A DNA stretch of 64,000 bases from Zygnema cylindricum (lineage: Eukaryota; Streptophyta; Zygnematophyceae; Zygnematales; Zygnemataceae). The notes below the pieces were generated by a model. The model did no database searches and was not told the DNA's origin. It worked only from the letters and a program-made list of their open reading frames with translations. Location of the stretch: the NCBI GenBank assembly GCA_037447655.1, contig JBBHKE010002673.1, positions 1-64,000 of the forward strand, read 5' to 3'. The position numbers and the translations under genes are program-made. Below, piece by piece: positions 44,265 through 63,190 of this stretch (position 1 is the first letter of the stretch; the number at the start of each line of letters is the position of its first letter).

Positions 44265-45315
44265 TGTAGAAATTAAGGGTCTTTTAAAGTATTTTCTAGG
44301 TCTGAATAGAAATAAGAAAGAAGCCGAGGCAGTCTGCCTCTAACTTCTCTCTCCAACTTCTCAAACTTGTCGCAGTCACTGAGAAATTGGAGAAGGAGCT
44401 AGAGCCATGGCTACCTAGGATATCCAGAGGTTTACGGGAAAATATATTTTAGTTAGGGGTTTAATTTACTAAAAGATATGTGCCGGCGATAGGATTTGAT
44501 CCTGGCACCTGCCGGCCGGCAGATAGTTGGTAGCCGGTAGCCTTAGCCGTTAAGTGTAGGAGTAGTGTTATGTACTATGTGGTTTGATAATTACTTAAAC
44601 ATTTATACGTAGGATAGTTCATTTAAACTGTAACTGAGACATATATCCAGTAAATGTAAAAGTACAGATTCCAGTACGGATAAGAAACCAATACCGCGCA
44701 TTTAATTCTTTAGTGAAACGAATACCGCGCATGTATTTATTACGGCTACGATTAAATGTGAATTTAATCGGACGGCCGGAATTAACGTCGAGATCGCGGA
44801 AGAGGATTTCGGCGGTTTGTGGTCATCGCCACATCGGATGACACGTGGCGGAATGACATTAGATCGCGGCATCTCCGATGATTAAGGGAGCGAATCCGGA
44901 CATACCACGTGTCGACATTTTGGCCATGTCGTACAATGGCCGTACATAAAGTACACCGGCAGCTGTACTTTTGTGTACGAAATTGAAATCTGATTGGTTC
45001 CATACATAAGTAGATAGAGTCTGTGAGAGAGATAGGACTTAGAAAAATTAGAAGATAGGACCCTCTCTCCCTGAGAGCTTCTGCACAAAAGGTCAACTTT
45101 GACCCTCCATAACTTACTGCTTAGGGGAGCAAATTTAGAGATTCTATTTGCTATCGACTCAGGGGATTCTTGTCTTCACAGGGTTGAAGCTGGTCAGAGT
45201 TTTTGTCTGCCAGGGTGGCAGTTATTTTTTGCTAAAACACAAAGGGGTCAGGGTTATCCTAGAGGCTTTTTGGAAGCTGTCCACTCTGAGGACTTATGGA
45301 GGTCTCAGAGTTTCA
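44265..45315 (+). repeat. 3' LTR 'K' (1,051 bp)
   Basis: TGTAGAAATTAAGG to GAGTTTCA. In sense order: ACTTGTCGCAGTCACTG hairpin (44,330-44,415), antisense tRNA-like segment, ACACGTGGCG box (44,843), GTACTTTTGTGTAC box (about 44,966) and the ACTCTGAGG-ATGGAGG-TCTCAGAG terminal hairpin. Right flank CCGAT begins a 31-bp stretch also found (inverted) at 12.03 kb. Confidence 0.85.
44469..44560 (-). promoter_or_regulatory. tRNA-like module in LTR K, with a stem of unrelated sequence
   Basis: On the minus strand TGCCGGC pairs with GCCGGCA around a T-arm-like AGGATCAAATCCT; TTTT follows (AAAA at 44,470-44,473 on plus). The stem shares no sequence with LTR A yet keeps pairing. Confidence 0.6.
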
Positions 45316-45439
45316 CCGATGTCTCCGGCACGCTCGACAGTTCATGACTCTAATTGAACTAACCATTTTTTTTACCCAAATTCTCAAATAGAACTAATAA
45401 AAACCCTTTAAAAAGCAAATTATAGTAAATGATTTCCTT

Positions 45440-45545
45440 CAAAACCCGCAAATTCCCAATCAGCGTAAATAACGCTAATTGTTTCATTACGCTATCTGTT
45501 TCATTACGCTAATAGCGATTTACGGTGTTTTGTTATACTAATTAA
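45440..45545. repeat. Small inverted-repeat fragment, M3-type end
   Basis: CGTAAATAACGCTAATTG at the left and GCTAATAGCGATTTACGGTG at the right are imperfect inverted repeats; related ends occur at 11.36 and 53.26 kb. Confidence 0.45.
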
Positions 45546-45872
45546 CATACATGCACTTATGTCTGTCGACGTCAGGGGAAAAATCAGCTTCCTAAGCGCG
45601 CAGTAGACCGTGGATCGCTATACGGGTAAATATATTTTTCGCCACTTAAAACATATTTTTCCGTACACTTTTGTCCAATTTTAAGTTTAAGGGTACGTCC
45701 CCATGTAATCGGTACTTTGATAAATTATTTTGGACTGTATGAAAGATTCTCTGTACTACTTTGAAGAGCGTCACTATGTGCGAAAAAGAAATCGGAACTT
45801 TGAAATGTGACGATTGTAGACGCAGGTACAACTTTGTGACGGATGAAGACGACTACGAAACTTCCAACAACT

Positions 45873-46358
45873 TTACTGCGAACCGTAATTAGAGTTATGT
45901 ACGCTAATTCCGTCACCCCAAAATGTGACTCTATCACTATAAACAAAGTACATTATTCTAAATTATTCTTTACTGTATTTAAGGTACTTTTTCAATGAGC
46001 GGTAATTACTCTACTATAGTGTTGTTTTAAATAGTATGGCGTACGGTCGGTCTCTGACCGTGGAAAATTGTACTTTATTAAGTAAAAAAGTACAAATAAT
46101 GATTTAATACAGGTCGTTATCATGTAACTGCGATTTGACAAACCGCGTAGTGCAAACGTCATAATGACGTGAAACTGTACGTTTTGTCAAATTCTGTACG
46201 AACACCTAATTTACAGTAGAGATGTACAGTGCGCCAAATTAGAGTTATTGATAAATTAGAGTAAACTTCCTTTGTGAAAAAGTTTTATCTCATAAATTAT
46301 CGTTCATAACTCTAATTATTTTTTTGTTTTTTTACTCTGATTACAATTCGCGGTGTAA
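45873..46358 (+). mobile_element. MITE-like element 'M1', copy 3
   Basis: Collinear with 24,946-25,466, about 85-90% identical by eye, with ends TACTGCGAACCGTAATTAGA and TTACAATTCGCGGTGTA. Confidence 0.75.
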
Positions 46359-46379
46359 TGACGCCAACAAAAACAGTGT

Positions 46380-46700
46380 CAATTGTAGACGTTTAGATTT
46401 TTGTGAAATTGTAGATGTTTAGGGTTTGGTGACATTGTGACGTCATGCTCACTTGTGACAACGTCGACGTCACTGGTTCAATAACTTCCCGTCATGGTTT
46501 CTTGATTTCGTTTTTTCTGCTTTTCTTACTCGACTTGCCAATAAAAAAAAACCTAAAAATTGTCAAAAATAATAATTTTAAAATATCTTTCATTTTATAC
46601 CAATATTTTTGTGACTCATTCTAAAAAGTGTGAGATAAAAGTGATAGAGGAAGAGGGAGAGGGAAGAGGCGACGACGGCGCAAAATTTTGCAAAGGACCC
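46380..46700 (+). repeat. Dispersed repeat 'G', copy 1
   Basis: Shares an order of short matches with 59,100-59,450: TTGTAGACGT, GATGTTTAGG, TGACGTCA-type stretches, CATGGTTTC, ACTTGCCA, and a GAGGAAGAG purine end. Non-coding. Confidence 0.6.
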
Positions 46701-49700
46701 CATGAATGAAAGTGGAGGTCCGAGACTCCTGGAATTTTTTTTCCGTATATCCGTGTGAGGACCCTCCCTCGTCCTAAAATTTTTCCACTCTTGTGGAGCG
46801 TGCGTGGGTCATCTTTCATTCCCTGTTTGGGCGGTACTTTAACTAAAAACACCCCCTCGAGGTCATTTTGGATGAAGTTTTTGATGGGCTGGATTCTCTT
46901 GCCCGGGGGTCGAAAAGTGGAAAACGTCAAAACGCGTTCACATGACGACAAACATGCAGTACACTCAAAGTATAGAATTGACGTTTCACTGGACTTTGGT
47001 AAAAATTATTTTATCGTACGGCTGAAGTTTTTCTAAAATGTTCCTTGAATTTTAGGGCAAAACGACAGTGAAAAGTCGATACTTTAATACATGCAGACGT
47101 ACCCTAAGACCGTCAATTGGAAGTTGAGAATCTTACCTTGCAGTCGCAACCGTCAGATATAAAAATATACAAGTGTGTACGGAGAACAAATGTTTAAAGA
47201 GACGAAAAAAACATTAACAATGATAGCAATTCACGGTGTACAGTATCTTAAAAGTCAAAGGACAAATGCTACCCTAGTATCAACATAACTACGCTTTTAA
47301 AAAATGTATACGGATTGCTCGATACTGGGTAAGTATAGTATCTTGTTACGCGAGGGACTTAGGGTACTTTCGCATGTGCTAAAGTTATAGTTATTTTTTG
47401 TCGTATTCATCCATAACTTAGAAAAAAACGAGAAAATCCGCAGCCGTACCAAAAAATTGAAATTACCACCGTACAAGCTGCGTTACCTTAAAACTTTATA
47501 CGTACAATAGTTTGTCGTATAGCGCGATGCAATTTGTCGTCTAGCGCATTTCAACCCATTTTCGCGTCCTTCCAGCACATGTTCAAACTTTACATCAAAT
47601 CACCTCGCGAGGTGATTTTAAACATAGTCCAATAAAGAGAGCGAATAGGCAGATGCTGTCGCAGGTGTCGGAAGTTTTTTCATTTTTTTTGCGCGGAGTA
47701 CCAAAAAAAAAACCCCCATTGCACGTTTCCAGCCTGTGCGTACTGTTTTCCGTGGGCTGATTCCCGTACAAGGGCCATCTCTCTCAAGCACACGTGTCTT
47801 CACACAGACGGCGTAGGAAAAACATTGGGCACCTGCCCGCAAGTGGGAAGACGAAAAACGAAACCGCATTTTTGTGCGACAGCGAAAGGTATTTTAGAGT
47901 TTCGACACGTGGACAATGTGGTGTATGGACATTACGAAGTCACAAAAATTGTACAGCGTGCGGAGAGAGTGGAAGTTTTGCCTCATTTTGTGTACCACTT
48001 CATCTATCACATTGTTTCGTACACGTCTTCGTAAGTCACTTTTATAAGTAACAAGTTATTTGCGTTTTCATCCGAATGCTCTGAAATTTGTACGGAGAAT
48101 CTTCGCTAAAAAACAAAGTAACAAGACTAAGGGTGTGGCCCCGTGTGGCTGTAACTTAGCGAACTTACTTTGTATTTTAGCGCGGATCCGGCGGACCCGG
48201 ATTTCAGGTGTCTCTATGTGTTTACTCGAAATTGTTACTTAAGTTTGTGACGATTGTGTACGTCGACAATACCCGTGACGGCTGTCACCGTGTTGCAATC
48301 TGTCTTTGCCGCACCGTATTTTTTCGAAACTTTTTGAAGCGTCGCAAGACACGTCGTAATTTTTGAAACGATTTCGTATGTCGCATGTCTTTGCGTGACA
48401 TCGTAGACGTACAGCCTTGCAGCCGCGGCTGTACGACATGCCTTTGCGTAAACCTCTCGTCCGGCCGCCATGACTTCGCAGATTTTTCACCTTTGCGTGA
48501 AATGACACTGCAGCATCGAGACCCTTGCAAAAAAAATCCGTACAAGGTGCATGGGGAAAAAAACCAACAACCCTGTACTTTTTTCTTTCGTCAAAAAATT
48601 TTGAAAACTTTTCAGACATGGGAATATGTTTTGTTATTGGTACAAACAGTTTTACTTAGCTTAAAACACATTGCCGATGTTGTTTATGATAAGTTTGAAG
48701 ATGACGTGACAGTGGGTCGAAAAAGCACAAGACGACAAATTTTTGTACATCCTAAGTTCGAGAATGACGCAAATTGTACTTTACAAATTTGCGATTTCTT
48801 CGTACGGTCGCAGCTTAGGCAGTACGGCGCTAAGATATAAAGGAAAACGACAGAAAAAAACCCGAACTTAGCCCACATGGGGCCGCACCCTTACGGGCTT
48901 ACGGCAAATTATTGAAAAGCCGTCCCGCACCCCGAGCCGCGCATTTTCGAAACACGCCCTGTAGCTTTGTGGACACCGAAAATGTAGGTGGACACCCAAA
49001 AAAAAATCCGTACCAAAACCGATATACAGCCTTTTGCGGTCTACCAATTACGGGTATACATTGACAAACTATTGGTTAAATTAGAATCGATAGCATATTG
49101 CAATTGATATCAATCCATAAAAGATATTTTTTTGGATATGATGACCGTGACGTGGACTTTCTATTTTTCTCCGCGGAGATGTGCTCATGAGTTCATGACT
49201 TCATGCCGCTTCGGGAGTTACTAGACTCACGAACCAAAATGACGTCTCGGCACCGAGCAGTCGGTTTGCTTCGTCCAAGCTGTAAAGAATTGAAACCAGC
49301 ACGATGCCACGTCACCAACTTTATCATAAGTACCTGTACTGTACTTCTCACCGTTGGCGGGTTCTCCACGCGCGTTGTCAGAGATGGTGTTCGCTGCGCT
49401 ACTGTACGGACACGGAATATTAGACAGGGTTTGGGGGGGCTGGACACCCTAGGTGTTCTGAAAGTGTTGCACTTTCGTACGGCCTTTTCATTTTAGGTGT
49501 CCATTTAGCAGTTTCAAGGTTCACGAAGCAATTTGAATTTTCTTCGAAGTTTACGCATCTGGTATTTTAAGTTTTTAACGTACGTTATTGTACGAACTAA
49601 AGCTGAAAGATAAACGAACATAAGGCGAAAATAGCTCCCGGCCAGAATAAAATGACACATTTTAACTATGGGCCACACTGCCAATACCCGCCCGAAGTGC

Positions 49701-50597
49701 AGTGCACGGTGGCTGATCTATCATCTCACACTACGTTCAGTGCAGTACTGTACGGTACTGTACTGTAGCGACATTGCCGTACCCCACACGAAAGGGAAGT
49801 TTCTCGGTAATGGACACGAAATTACAGAAATGTAGTTTGCCTTCTATTTCCGCACGGTATTGTTTTTTTTATTCTTTACCTATACGAAAGCTCGCACTTT
49901 TAGAACACACGCGTGCAACTCACAACCCATCAATGCCACCATGGGAAATCCTCGTTCGGATGTGCAAAAAGTCAAAAACGCTACAGTATATGTGGATTCT
50001 TTACTGTACGCGTATTTTTTAAAATATCGTATAATACGCGTATAATAGGGGTGACCACGTATGCACTTTTGAACCTGGGAAACCTGTGTCCGGAAAACCG
50101 GACAAACTCAGAGCAAAAATCAAAGGCTTTTTTAGTTTTTTAAAGGTCTCATAATTACAGTTGTAATAATAATAATAATAATGAAAGCAAAGGTGTCTGT
50201 TAGGGAATATTTCCAGCCAAAAATTTCAGCTTTTTAATCTGTTTCAAGTATCATCGATTTGGTTCAGTTGTAGGTTTCAGTTCTAGCTATTTTTGTCAGG
50301 TTTTAAGTTGTTTCAATTTTGTTGCGGGAAAATATTTGATGGTCTGTACGATTGTTGAATTGGATATGTTCAGTAAGGGAGATAGTTGATTGAAAAGGAT
50401 GGTAGATTTTCTAGAATTGTAGGTTTTTTTTTTTGTTTCAAACTATCTCCTGTTCATACCAAAAGTATTAAGTTTTGCCTTTGCTTTCTCACTTACTAAA
50501 ATTGAGAGCTTTCCTTAGGCAGATACTGCCAGAATAGCTATATTTTTTGCTGTTTTTAGCCAATTTTCCTTCTTTAGTTTCACAAAAGCTTGTCAGT
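46700..50597. other. Intergenic/repeat DNA upstream of AFG3; no supported gene
   Basis: Many short open frames on both strands but none with a recognisable domain. Contains one inverted-repeat element (next entry). 49,735-49,780 is rich in GTAC/TACTGTA. The AFG3 promoter must lie at the right end, but I cannot place a TATA box with confidence. Confidence 0.5.
48128..48893. mobile_element. Inverted-repeat element flanked by TA
   Basis: Left end AGGGTGTGGCCCCGTGTGG and right end CCACATGGGGCCGCACCCT are inverted repeats with two mismatches over 19 bp. TA stands on both sides, as for Tc1/mariner-type targets. The inside has no transposase; non-autonomous. Confidence 0.5.
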
Positions 50598-57788
<7,191 letters not shown>

Positions 57789-59099
57789 AGACATAGGCAC
57801 ATAAAAATAAATGAGTGTAAGCAGAGAAAATTCTGTATCTGAAGAGAGTATCTTATGTGACGAGAGAATCTCATGTGAAAAAAGTCTTATGTGGAGAGAG
57901 TACCCCATTTGAAAGATGAGTCTCTTATGTGAATATACGAGATCGTCTGTTAAGAGGCTTGTGGTTATCATTGTCTTGACGAGTTAAGATTTAGGGTTTC
58001 TCGGTGGGACCGATATTAAAAATTTAACCTGTTTTATTCGTAACAGTATCAGAAGACGATGTTTTAATTGTGCCGCCGGTATTTCGGAGCTTTAGTTGAA
58101 GTTTTTAGGTTTTGCTAGTCGAATTTTTCTTTCGCTTGCTTTGCTGAAAAGATTAGGATTAAGGGTGGGCCTCGTATGTTGTACATTTCTTACTTCTGTC
58201 CTTTCTTCCCCTTCTTCTCCTTCTTCTCCTTTTGCTCCGTATCCTTCTCCTTCTTCTTCTCCTCCTCCTCCTTCGCCTTCTCCTTCTTCTTCTCCTTCTC
58301 CTTTTGCCTGTCTCCTCCTGCTTTTCTTCCTCCTTTTTATTCTCCTCCTCTTCTCCTCCTGTTCTCCTTCTCCTCCTCCTCCATCGTCATCTTCTTCCTC
58401 TCCTCCTCTACCTCCTCAATCCTCCATCCTTCTCTTTCTTCTTCTCCTCCTTTTTCTCCTCTTCGTTCACTTATTCTGCTTCTTCGGCATGGTCATTGGG
58501 AGTTTTTAGGTTTTCTGCCACTTTGGTGCTTCATGTCTTTTTAGGGGCTTTTTTTTTTGTTAAATGAGGTTGACCATCTCTGGTCAAGACGGTGTCTGTT
58601 GTTATATGTACTGATTTCTGTTGGTATATACACTTTGTTGTAGATGCAACTATGGCGGCTGGTATTCAAAACTTTTTTTGTACCTTGCTCTTTTCTCCTT
58701 ACTTTTTTTTTTGTTCGTTTTTCCTCCTTTTTTTCTTGATATGGACTTTTCTATGCTTTTTATGATGATCTTCGTTTTGATTTTGTCTTGCTGGATTTTT
58801 TTTTTATTTTTTTTCTTGCTCGGTTAATAACTGCCTTTCTTCTTTACTTTGAATCATACATCTAAAATCTTCAAAATCCGGATTGAGGTTTAAGGCCACT
58901 CAGAATTGAAGGAATTTTGCCTCCCATTGCTATTTGTGTCGATACTATATTGACCAGTGTGACCTATGTCACTTGACTGTACTGCAGTAATTGGCCAATT
59001 AATTTTTAATTTTCCGTACAAGTTTCAGAGCATTCGTTTGTAAAGAAATGAAATCGTAACTTTAGATTGTGACAGATGTAGACGTGGGTGTAATTTGTG
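57789..59099. other. AFG3 3' flank and low-complexity DNA; no gene
   Basis: 57,789-57,970 has repeated TCTTATGTGA and is probably 3' UTR. 58,195-58,475 is a long CTT/CTC-rich pyrimidine tract; open frames across it are compositional. Nothing else is recognisable. Confidence 0.6.
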
Positions 59100-59460
59100 A
59101 CGATTGTAGACGAGTTCAAAACTCGTGACAATTGATAACGTTTCTGAAATAGCGACGGTTGTAGACGTCTAGCTACTTGTGACGTTTTAGATGTTTAGGG
59201 GTCGTGACATTTTGACATCAAGCTCAAATTATGAAAACTTTGACGTCACTAATTCCAAAACATTCCGCCATGGTTTCCCGATTTTGTTTTTTCGTCCGTT
59301 TTCACTCTACTTGCCACCAAAATAAGCTAAAAGACAACCAAAAGAATTTTTATTTATAGATATTTCATTTGATACCTTTTTGCCTTTTTTCATTGCATAA
59401 ATTGTGAGATCAACATGTTAGTGGGAGAGGAAGAGAGAGAGAGAGAGGTGCTTTCACGGA
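59100..59460 (+). repeat. Dispersed repeat 'G', copy 2
   Basis: Related to 46,380-46,700, same orientation, ending in a GAGAGAGA run. Confidence 0.55.
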
Positions 59461-59973
59461 CTTCGCTTTTGTGAAATGGCGTCCGTTGGTCGAAACCCTT
59501 TCCACGGCCCCTGTACGGAAGGAAGCGCACAGAAAAGAGTCACGCACAGGCTGCAAACTTGCAGTGGGTTATTTTTTGGTACTCCGCTCACAAAAATTGT
59601 CAAAAACTTTTGACACGTGCGACATATTATTTTTCGTGCAACTCTAGAAAATTATTCCGATTCAGTAATGTACCGATTTCGGCTTCACGCTAAATCGAAT
59701 CGTACCTACTTCGACCCGCGATATTTAAGGTACACTATTGTGGGTGGGTTTGCGTGTCAACGCCTCTGCAAGTGCATTATTGTAGGTTGTCAGATTAGAC
59801 ACGTGGCATTTAGTCCTTGGAGTGTCACTTAGATTCTTTGGTTACTCTTAAGTAGTTCGTTCTTGCAAACGTAGATGTGAAGATTTATCATTCACAGGGG
59901 CGAGGAAAAAGACAAGGCTTTATCGATAAAGACAATTTCGTCCAGATTTACATTTTGTTTTCATTCTACTTTA
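59461..59973. other. No supported gene
   Basis: Contains short matches to 47.6-47.8 kb in reverse (GGTACTCCGC...), probably part of the same repeat family. No coding evidence. Confidence 0.4.
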
Positions 59974-60871
59974 TGCAATTCTGTGGTCTCCATTGACCCA
60001 CAGAAATGGGCAGCCTATTTAAAGCCTCTAGGATAATGTTTGCCCCTTTCACTTTCCCACTGAATAAGTGCCACCTAGGCACACAAATATTTTGACCACC
60101 CTCACCCCCGTGAGGACTCGACTCCCCTGAGCCAAACGCAAAAAGAATCAATGAATTTGCTCCCCTGAGCAGTAAGTTATGGCTGGTCAAAGATGACTTT
60201 TATAGTTACAAGCTCTCTTAGAGAGAAGTACCTAAATTTCACTAAGTCCTAGTCTATCTACTCACGTCTACCTACTACTAAACCCTAGTCCAATAGGAAC
60301 CGTGTATAGTACAAAAAGGTACAGTAGTCGATGTACTTTTTTTACGGCTATTGTACGACATGCCCTTCAAGGTGACGCCTATCAAATCAGGAGCCATGGT
60401 TTCTTCTCCCATCTTCCACGGTATCTAATAATGTAGCGCCACGTGGCATAGTGTGACGCTATCTCCAAAGGCCGCCAAAAAACTCATTATGGTTGGTAGC
60501 TGCAATGACGGCCGTCCGATCAATTAAATTTACATGGTTGGGATTCGCGTATGTGCATTAATTGTTTCACATGCGCCTCTTTGTCAAATTGGTGTGTTTT
60601 AGCCGACGTGTTAAACTATAAGTACTTATCAAACCTCATAAGTGTGTTGTTTCATCAATGCCTTCATGGTTAAGGCGCACAGCTATATTGAGCCTGCAGG
60701 TCGCAGGTTCAAATGTCGTGACACCCATTTTGGTAAAATGCTCTCAACTCCAATGTGCCACCTTCTAAATATGGCGACACCCATGGCATGTCTTTGATCC
60801 TCTCTCTCTCTCTCTCTCTTTAGATTCTAACTAAAATCGAGAAGTGAACTATTAATTACCTCTTTTCAACA
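59974..60871 (-). repeat. Copia-type LTR 'H'
   Basis: From TGCAATTCTGTGG to TTTCAACA. The terminal hairpin TTCTGTGG...CCACAGAA surrounds CAATGGAG on the minus strand. An R-type hairpin (GACTCCCCTGAG), GTAC and GCCACGTGGC boxes and a tRNA-like segment are present. The ACTACAACAAGT hairpin is replaced by a CT repeat. Flanks CTTTA and ATAAT do not match, so boundaries or insertion history are uncertain. Confidence 0.6.
60655..60733 (+). promoter_or_regulatory. tRNA-like module in LTR H
   Basis: CATGGTTAAGGCG (A-box/D-arm-like) and CGCAGGTTCAAATGTC (B-box-like), about 40 bp apart, then TTTT at 60,728-60,731. Confidence 0.6.
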
Positions 60872-61319
60872 ATAATGGATTCCTAAAAAGCCTTTCCTAT
60901 CTTGTTTTTACACCCCTCCCTCCTTCTATCCCTCCCTCTCTTCCATCCTCTCCTCCCTCCCCTTGGACAATTGATTGTCCAAGTTTGATGACTTCTCATT
61001 GAAGATGGACTACTTCTCCACGAAGAAGGCGACCTCTCGCAAAATTTTGTTGAACTTTCAGAGTAAATATTCGAACGATATATCGCCTTCCCGTCGGTGT
61101 GGTGTCGGTTTCGGTGGAGGACCCCTTCCTCCCCTTGGTTCCGATGCCGGATGAGGTTGAGGATTCTAACAATATCTCGGAGGCGGATTTCGAACTCCTC
61201 CCTCCTAGAATTTTGAATGCGCTTTAATACCTTGTCCCTTTTTTTTATAAAATATTGGAACTCTTCCGTCTTCTTACACTAGCGGAGAATGCCATTGAGT
61301 TGTGGGTCCCAAATATAGT
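60872..61319. other. No supported gene
   Basis: C/T-rich at 60,915-60,965, otherwise featureless. Confidence 0.5.
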
Positions 61320-62037
61320 TGTTGAAAATCATGTATTTTCTAGGTCTGAATAGGAAAACGAAAAGGAGAAAGTCAGCAAAGGCAGCCTGCTTCTCGCTCC
61401 ATTCTTCAGTCCCCATACTTGTTGCAGTCACTGAAAACCGAAGAGAGAGCTAGAACCATGGCTGCCTATGCTGTCCAATGAGACAGACTAGATACGTAGT
61501 TTGTATCAAAAGGTGATTGCCGCCACCAGGAATTGATCCTGGTACCTTTCGTCCGTCAACCTGGCCGGTAGCTTTATCATATAGGATAGGAATAGTGCTA
61601 AATTATGTAGGGTACGATAATTATATAAACATTAGCGCCGCAATATGTTTCATTTAACTGATTACGGGACGGAATGTATACGGAAATGAATTTGACCGCA
61701 CGAATTCCAGACCGCACGGAATTAACGAAACGACATTTTATTTCGACGACGAGTATTAAATGTCGATCTTCATCGAACGGCTGTGATAGGAGCCGAGATC
61801 GTAGAAATGGCGTTTTGACGTTTTTGGACGTTGCCACTCCGGATAACACGTGGCAACATCAAACAGGTTTTCGGAATTCTCGGAGCGCAAAAAACAAGTC
61901 TAGATGTGACAAATGTCATCTGTATAGTTATGTCGTACAACTGCCGTACATAAAGTACTCTAGCACCTATACTTTTATATACGGTAAAGTCCTGTGATTG
62001 GTCCGTACTTTAGTAGAAGGGGTTTTGGAGAGGGAAT
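61320..62037 (+). repeat. Copia-type LTR 'I', truncated by LTR J
   Basis: TGTTGAAAATC start, hairpin core ACTTGTTGCAGTCACTG (61,412-61,428), antisense tRNA-like segment (61,508-61,590), ACACGTGGC box (61,846) and GTAC boxes. It ends at GGAAT where LTR J begins; no R/U5 part follows. Confidence 0.75.
61508..61590 (-). promoter_or_regulatory. tRNA-like module in LTR I
   Basis: On minus, ACCAGGATCAATTCCTGGT forms a T-arm-like stem and seven-base loop; TTTT follows (AAAA at 61,508-61,511 on plus). The outer stem is not paired here. Confidence 0.5.
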
Positions 62038-63175
62038 TGTTGAGATTTATGTATTTTCTAGGTCTGTATTAGGATACGAAAAAGGCAGAGGCAGTCTGCC
62101 TCTAACTCCCTTTTCCAAGCCTCCACACATGTTGTAGTCATTGAAGGTTGGATAGGGAGATAGAGCCATGGTTGCGTAGGTCCTCTAGAAAAGACAGGGG
62201 GTAAATTAGGTGGATTTACCAAAAAAGTACTTGACGGACCCAGGAATTGATCGTGGTACCTACCGTCCATCAAATCACCCGTAGCCGTTAGCTTTGTCCG
62301 TTAAGTGCAGGACTAATGGTAACATGTATAGGGTTTGATATATATTTAAACAGTTACACTTACAGATTTCCATTAACTAGGTTAACGGAATATAGAGCAT
62401 AGAATCAGTTGTACCTTAAGTACCGGACGAAACAAATAGTACGGATATTTGTTTCGACGGTCCAGATAAAAAAGTTGATTTGAATCGATGGCTGTGGTAC
62501 GAGCCGAGATTCAAAAATGGCCGCCTTGGCGTTTTTCTGGCGCAGCCACTCCGGATGACACGTGGAAATGCGTTGGAGGATTGCGGGATCTCCGGGACGC
62601 GAGATGATAAGCTAGGATGTGACAAATGTCAAATTATGGCAATGCCGTTCAAGGACCGTAGAGAAAGTACTCCGGCACCTGTACTTTCTTGTATGGTAGA
62701 GTCATACGATTGGTTCGTACCTCAATACTAGCGGGCTTAGAGAGGGGTTTTAGGACTTAAAATATTTTGGTAGGTAGCCACCTCTCTCCCACTGAGCATC
62801 TGTATAAATCGGCAGACTATGCCATTTAATATCAACCCATTTAGTTGACCATTTTCAGTGATTCTTTTTGCTGCGGACTCAAAGGAGTCTAAGCTACACA
62901 AAGGTGTAGTCGGTTAAAGTTTTTGCCTGCCAGGGTGACTACATTTCTAAGGGAAATTCGAAGTGGGTAATGTTATCCAAAGCTCATATTCTAACTTTGC
63001 ATTCTGTAGGGGAACTAAGCATACAAAAATTATTCTTTCACACGGGTGAAGCTATATTGGGAATCAGACTGTCACAGTGTCAATCATTTGGGTTTCTATC
63101 AACTTGGAGGCACTATGTAGATAAGCTTATTCGGATTTGCAATTTCTGGGGGGAAATGGAGCCCACAGAATTATA
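62038..63175 (+). repeat. 5' LTR 'J' of the copia at the right edge
   Basis: 1,138 bp from TGTTGAGATTTATG to CACAGAATTATA (final CA decayed to TA). Order: hairpin core ATGTTGTAGTCATTG (about 62,130), antisense tRNA-like segment, ACACGTGG box (62,557), GTAC box (62,640-62,690), TATAAATC (62,803) and GCGGACTC...GAGTC hairpin. Confidence 0.8.
62220..62315 (-). promoter_or_regulatory. tRNA-like module in LTR J
   Basis: ATTTGATGGAC / GTCCGTCAAGT stem; relative to LTR A two C-to-T changes turn G-C into G-T pairs, so pairing is kept. T6 follows (A6 at 62,221-62,226 on plus). Confidence 0.6.
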
Positions 63176-63190
63176 GGTTATGGGATCACC
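63176..63190 (+). promoter_or_regulatory. Primer-binding site, right-edge copia
   Basis: GGTTATGGGATCACC, two bases different from the intact site. Its AUG is the first in-frame start of gag; the upstream LTR AUG is followed by a TAG. Confidence 0.75.

Noticed and set aside
48385-48840. 151-codon plus-strand frame
   Set aside because: No recognisable domain, and it lies inside a non-autonomous inverted-repeat element.
58096-58567. Three overlapping open frames after AFG3
   Set aside because: (CTT/CTC)n low complexity; no start context, domain or splice sites.
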